From NCBI GenBank assembly GCA_965276635.1, contig CBDIBC010000002.1:186001-250000 (forward strand): 64,000 nt of DNA, read 5' to 3'. Shown here one piece after another: positions 60,586-64,000 of the stretch (positions are counted from its first letter, which is position 1; each line of letters begins with the position of its first letter). Under the pieces are notes generated by a model that saw only the letters and a list, made by a program, of their open reading frames with translations, made no database searches and had not been told where the DNA came from. Both the position numbers and the translations under genes were made by a program. The DNA comes from CBDIBC01 sp965276635. GTDB taxonomy: Bacteria; Actinomycetota; Acidimicrobiia; Acidimicrobiales; Palsa-688.

Positions 60586-61866
60586 ATGGGAGACGAGGCG
60601 ATCGCCGGCCAGGCCGACGGCGGGATGCGGGTGGTGCCCTGCCCGCATCGAGTGCGGGTGCGGTGGGATGACGTCGTCCTGGCCCAGAGCGATGCGTGCG
60701 TGCGCCTGGAGGAGCCGGGCCACGCCGATCGGCTTTATGTTCCCGAGGCCGACGTGCGATGGGAGCACCTCACAGCCTCGCCGACGCGCACCACGGGCGC
60801 GGCCAAGGGAGCGGCCGAGCACTGGTCGTCGATCGTATCTGCGGGGGCCGTGGCCGACGTGGCCTGGGCCTATCGTGAGCCGCCGGCGGCGGTGTCGGGT
60901 ATCGGCGGGCACGTGGCGTTCGACCACGACCGGGTCCGCGTGGAGGTCGAGGAGCAGTGGCCGGGGGTGGGCCCGCTGGCGTCGACGATCACCTCCTTCC
61001 CGGCATGGGGCGATGCCGACGACCTGGTGCGGTTGATGGATGTCCAGCCGGCCGGCGAGGGTCGTTTCGTCGGGCCGCCACACCGCGATGTGAGCCGGAA
61101 CGTGGTGGAGGGCGGCCAGATGCTGGGCCAGGCGATCGTGGCCGCGTCGAAGTCGGTGCCGGGCCAGCGGGTGTCGTCGGCGCACATGACCTTTGCCAAG
61201 GCCGCGGCCTTCGATGCGCCGGTCGACGTCGATGTCGAGATCCTGCGTGGGGGACGCACCTTCTCGACGGTCGAGGCCAAGGTGAACCAGCACGGCCAGC
61301 TGCGCAGTGCGGGCCTGCTGCTGCTCGATGTCGGGGCGCCCGATGTGATCCGCGGCGGGACCCCCATGCCCGACGTCGCCGGACCCGCCGACAGCGTGGC
61401 CCTGGGCCGGTTCCGGACCACCGGTCGCGATATTCGCGTCGTCGACGGCGCCTACGATCCCGACCCCGACCGGGTCGGACCGCCCCAGATCAACGTGTGG
61501 TGCCGGTTCCGGCGGGCGCCGGACGAGAGTTACATGCACACGGCATTGATGGCCCAGTCGACGACACACTGGACTATCGCCGCCGCCATGCGCCCACACC
61601 CCGGCATCGGCGAGGCGCAGGCCCACGTCACGCTGTCCACCGGCATCATGGCCATCACCATGGCCTTCCACGACGAGGTCGATGTCACGGGGTGGTTGCT
61701 CTACACGAATACCGCCATCCACGCGGGGCGGGGCCTGGCGCAGGGCGAGGGCCACGTGTTCACCGAGGACGGTGATCTAGTGGCCAGCTACACCCTCCAA
61801 GCCATGATCCGCGCCTTTGCGCAGCTGCCCTCAGCGATGGGCATGGACGCCACCAACGCCATGTAG
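60586..61866 (+). CDS. Fusion of a DUF427 domain and a TesB-like acyl-CoA thioesterase
   Basis: A 426-residue protein from the ATG at 60586 (GAGGGGAG ribosome site). Residues about 14-120 form a DUF427 domain: VRVRWDDVVLAQSDACVRL, LYVPEADVRWEHL and VAWAYREPPAAVSGIGGHVAF. Residues about 150-426 are a double hot-dog thioesterase: GGQMLGQAIVAASKSVPGQR, VSSAHMTFAKAAAFDAPVD, FHDEVDVTGWLLYTNTAIHA and GRGLAQGEGHVFTEDGDLV. TesB enzymes hydrolyse acyl-CoA, recycling CoA or releasing a product. DUF427 proteins are often separate genes, so the fusion hints that they work on the same substrate. Confidence 0.88.
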   Translation: MGDEAIAGQADGGMRVVPCPHRVRVRWDDVVLAQSDACVRLEEPGHADRLYVPEADVRWEHLTASPTRTTGAAKGAAEHWSSIVSAGAVADVAWAYREPPAAVSGIGGHVAFDHDRVRVEVEEQWPGVGPLASTITSFPAWGDADDLVRLMDVQPAGEGRFVGPPHRDVSRNVVEGGQMLGQAIVAASKSVPGQRVSSAHMTFAKAAAFDAPVDVDVEILRGGRTFSTVEAKVNQHGQLRSAGLLLLDVGAPDVIRGGTPMPDVAGPADSVALGRFRTTGRDIRVVDGAYDPDPDRVGPPQINVWCRFRRAPDESYMHTALMAQSTTHWTIAAAMRPHPGIGEAQAHVTLSTGIMAITMAFHDEVDVTGWLLYTNTAIHAGRGLAQGEGHVFTEDGDLVASYTLQAMIRAFAQLPSAMGMDATNAM

Positions 61867-61887
61867 CGCCACGATTGGACCAGGTCC

Positions 61888-63012
61888 TCAGTGAGACAGG
61901 ACGGGGGCGATCTCGAGCACGCGATCCTCGGCCATGGCCGCGCGCGCGTCGGCCGGCTGGTGGGGGAATGCCGAGTACGACGCCCACAGCTTTCCCGTGC
62001 CATCGACGAACGTATCGAAGCCTCCCGGCGACACGGCGGTGGGGGTGCTGGCCAGCAGCGGGACGTCGCTGGTGGCGCGGCAGGGCCCCGACACCGTGGC
62101 GCACCAGGCGACGCCGGTGTCATAGGTGTTGGACTGCCAGGTCCCCCCTGAATAGAACAGCCACCACCCTCCCTTGGTGGATGCGAGCATGGCCGGGCCC
62201 TCGATGATCCCGTGCTCCCAGGCCTGGTCGGCGCCGAGGATCCGAACCGGCGACCCGGTCAGCGTCAGCCCATCGGGGCCCAACGACTGCTCCCAGATGC
62301 CCACGGGCACCCCAGTGGCGTTGCCGTCGTTCTTCCACAGCAGGCTGGATGCCCCCGATGCGTCGGTCACCACGCTCGGGTCGATGTCGCCGCCGAGTCC
62401 GGTCTGGCAGACCAAGGGAGCCGCGGATCGGTCGGTGAACGGACCGGTGGGGCGGGGCGACGTGGCCCGACCGATGCACTCCAGCCCGGACCTGGCGTCC
62501 TGGGTGCTGTAGTACAGCACCCATTGACGACCCACGTGCTGCACCGTCGGGCCCCAGGTCATGGTCCGTGAGGGTACGGCCCACGTGGGCAAGGTCGGCA
62601 GGGAGTCGGCGACGCGGCGCCAGTGGACGAGGTCGCCGGACACGGCCGTCGGCACGTTGGAGCGCCAGTCCGTGGTCCAGTAGAGGACGTAGCGGACGTT
62701 CTGGTTTCCCGCCGCGCCGGCCGGAACGGTCAGGACGAACGGATCGCCGACATCGTCGGGCTCGACCACTTGCGAGTTGCCCAGGACCGGCAGACCGAGG
62801 CTGGTGGCCTGCTTGGTCGGCGATCCCGACGTCGTCGCCACGTGGGCACCGGACCCTGCGGTGGCGCCGGTAGCCCCGTCCCGGTGAACCCCGGACGCCA
62901 GCGCGGTCGCCGCCACGACCAGCGCGACCAGGGCTACGCCGATGGCGGCCAGGTGACGTGGCTGGCGCAGGGCTCGCCCCGCTCGTCGACCGCCCAGCGA
63001 CGCGATGGGCAC
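61888..63012 (-). CDS. Membrane-anchored or secreted glycoside hydrolase family 43-like protein
   Basis: About 374 residues from the GTG at 63012; an in-frame ATG much further upstream would overlap the divergent EAL gene. It has an Arg-rich N-terminus, one hydrophobic helix (HLAAIGVALVALVVAATALA) and a Ser/Thr/Gly linker. A five-bladed propeller follows with the family landmarks DDVGDPFVLTV (base Asp), TMTWGPTVQ, DIDPSVVTDASG with LLWKNDG, and HGIIEGPAMLAS (acid Glu) before WWLFYSGG. GH43 enzymes cut arabinans and xylans, though many actinobacterial members are uncharacterised. It converges on the thioesterase gene. Confidence 0.8.
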   Translation of the reverse strand: MPIASLGGRRAGRALRQPRHLAAIGVALVALVVAATALASGVHRDGATGATAGSGAHVATTSGSPTKQATSLGLPVLGNSQVVEPDDVGDPFVLTVPAGAAGNQNVRYVLYWTTDWRSNVPTAVSGDLVHWRRVADSLPTLPTWAVPSRTMTWGPTVQHVGRQWVLYYSTQDARSGLECIGRATSPRPTGPFTDRSAAPLVCQTGLGGDIDPSVVTDASGASSLLWKNDGNATGVPVGIWEQSLGPDGLTLTGSPVRILGADQAWEHGIIEGPAMLASTKGGWWLFYSGGTWQSNTYDTGVAWCATVSGPCRATSDVPLLASTPTAVSPGGFDTFVDGTGKLWASYSAFPHQPADARAAMAEDRVLEIAPVLSH

Positions 63013-63145
63013 CCGGCGACCGTACCCCGTGCCCGCACCGTGCAGGGCGCGCGCCGGTTTCGGCCGCGGCGTCGGGGTTCGCTCAAGGTGCCGGGTCGGG
63101 ATGTCGATCACATCCACGGATCCGCGGAATCGATGGAGGTCAACC

Positions 63146-64000
63146 GTGGCTATGACAGCCGTACCGATGCTGGACGACGTGATCACCCGAGACGGCCTGC
63201 GATCTGTGTTTCAGGTGATCGTCGAGGTGGACACCCTGCTCCCGGTGGCGTACGAGGCGCTGGCCCGGGGACCGGTCGGTACCGAGTGGGAATCGCCGGC
63301 GGCGCTGTTCGCGGCGGCCTACGAGCGGGGCGGCGTGGCGGAGCTCGACTGGGCGTGCCGGAGCTCCGCCTATCGCACGGCGCTCGAGCAAGGCTTGGAT
63401 CGCCGGACGGCGCTGTTCGTGAACGTCGAGCCGTCCACGCTGGGCATGGATCCGCCGGCGAGCTTCGTTCGCTCCGAGACCGACGCCGTCAGGAGACTTC
63501 GAGTGGTCCTGGAGATAACCGAGCGGGCGATCACCGCCCGGCCCGCCCAGGTGGTGGCCGCAGCCGCGTCGGCTCGGGCCCAGGGCTGGGGAGTGGCCAT
63601 CGACGATGTCGGTGCGGACCCTGCTTCGTTGGCCCTCCTACCGTTCGTGGACCCCGACGTCATCAAGTTGGACCTGCGGCTGATCCAGGCTCGGCCCGAT
63701 CGTGAGGTGGCCGAGATCATCACCGCCGTCCTCGCCCACGCGGAGCGGACCGGCGCCAAGATCCTGGCCGAAGGCGTCGAGACGCCGGCGCATCTGGCCC
63801 GGGCCCGGGCTATGGGAGCGCAGTACGCGCAGGGCTACCTGTTCGGGCGGCCCGACGTCGCCGGACTCGATCGCCGGTCGCTTCGAGGCATCGAGTTCAT
63901 GGACCGCCACAGCCTCCCAGGCTCGGGCGTCACCCCATTCGAGGCGGTGAGCGCCAGACGAGCAACGAGACGCTCGACCAAGGCGATGCTCGTCGAGATG
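63146..64000 (+). CDS. EAL-domain cyclic-di-GMP phosphodiesterase (3' end outside window)
   Basis: An open frame from the GTG at 63146 (GGAGG at 63135-63139; an ATG at 63152 is also possible) to the edge, 285 codons without a stop. EAL motifs: VAYEALAR (EAL Glu), FVNVEPSTL (Asn), VVLEITERA (Glu), VAIDDVGADPASLALLPFV (DDFG-like loop, here DDVG), VIKLDLRLI (Asp-Lys), ILAEGVET (Glu) and AQGYLFGRP. Most catalytic positions are kept, so it probably hydrolyses c-di-GMP. After about residue 255 a linker leads to RRSTKAMLVEM, which may begin a DICT-type sensory domain. Confidence 0.9.
   Translation, partial: MAMTAVPMLDDVITRDGLRSVFQVIVEVDTLLPVAYEALARGPVGTEWESPAALFAAAYERGGVAELDWACRSSAYRTALEQGLDRRTALFVNVEPSTLGMDPPASFVRSETDAVRRLRVVLEITERAITARPAQVVAAAASARAQGWGVAIDDVGADPASLALLPFVDPDVIKLDLRLIQARPDREVAEIITAVLAHAERTGAKILAEGVETPAHLARARAMGAQYAQGYLFGRPDVAGLDRRSLRGIEFMDRHSLPGSGVTPFEAVSARRATRRSTKAMLVEM

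Overview
The window is high-GC DNA from an actinomycete-type bacterium. Pointers to Actinomycetota are a CrgA homologue, a mycothiol-synthase-like acetyltransferase remnant, a LAxTG-type sorting signal, a DUF6153 protein, an ECF41-type sigma factor and GTG/TTG starts throughout. The cell-surface protein at 32.9-36.7 kb ends in tandem repeats of the GGVFSFGDAVFYGS type, which I associate with Acidimicrobiia; that class assignment is inference. No rRNA, tRNA or CRISPR array was seen.

Region 1 (0-27.3 kb) is an envelope and redox region. It opens with the end of an uncharacterised PspA-partner gene facing a PspA gene; a second copy of the same pair lies at 24.7-26.7 kb. A translationally coupled operon follows: response regulator, histidine kinase, NAGPA-type phosphodiester glycosidase and L,D-transpeptidase (2.1-6.8 kb). 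On the minus strand from 18.0 kb down to 8.3 kb runs a long cluster: NuoA, a NuoB/NuoD-like fragment, NuoL, NuoM, NuoN, DUF6153, a multicopper oxidase, a SCO1-like protein, CcdA and a TlpA/ResA thioredoxin. NuoL, NuoN and the NuoB/D-like gene are broken by many frameshifts, and the genes normally between NuoA and NuoL are missing. An Lgt-like protein, a decayed second L,D-transpeptidase, an NlpC/P60 hydrolase, a second TlpA protein and a BlaI/M56-protease regulatory pair complete the region. Six copies of a 15-bp dyad, ACTAC-N5-GTAGT, sit in front of five of these transcription units, including blaI itself. I read this as the regulon of the BlaI-family repressor.

Region 2 (28-46 kb) is accessory and rearranged. 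It contains three divergent XRE-regulator/SDR-oxidoreductase modules. One SDR is cut after 26 codons by an IS3-family element (30987-32286) whose other end abuts the decapitated 3' end of a LASTG-anchored wall protein, so an IS-associated rearrangement has occurred. Next come a 1255-residue repeat-rich surface protein containing a perfect 568-bp internal duplication, an FtsX-like ABC exporter with two ATPases, small orphan genes, a STAS protein, an aldo/keto reductase, a truncated UPF0158 gene, DUF1059 and an ECF sigma factor.

Region 3 (48-62 kb) is an intact acyl-CoA catabolic island: GntR regulator, acyl-CoA ligase, SDR, two coupled acyl-CoA dehydrogenase subunits, enoyl-CoA hydratase, NTF2-like protein, LLM monooxygenase, D-aminoacylase-type amidohydrolase, SDR with TetR regulator, a two-domain CMD-like protein and a DUF427-thioesterase fusion. 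It resembles a degradation pathway for a cyclic or branched carboxylic acid, substrate unknown. The window ends with a GH43-like secreted protein and an EAL phosphodiesterase that runs off the edge.

Caution: several frameshifts fall in or next to short homopolymers, so some of the broken genes could be consensus errors rather than real decay. All family assignments come from reading the sequence; no database search was run.
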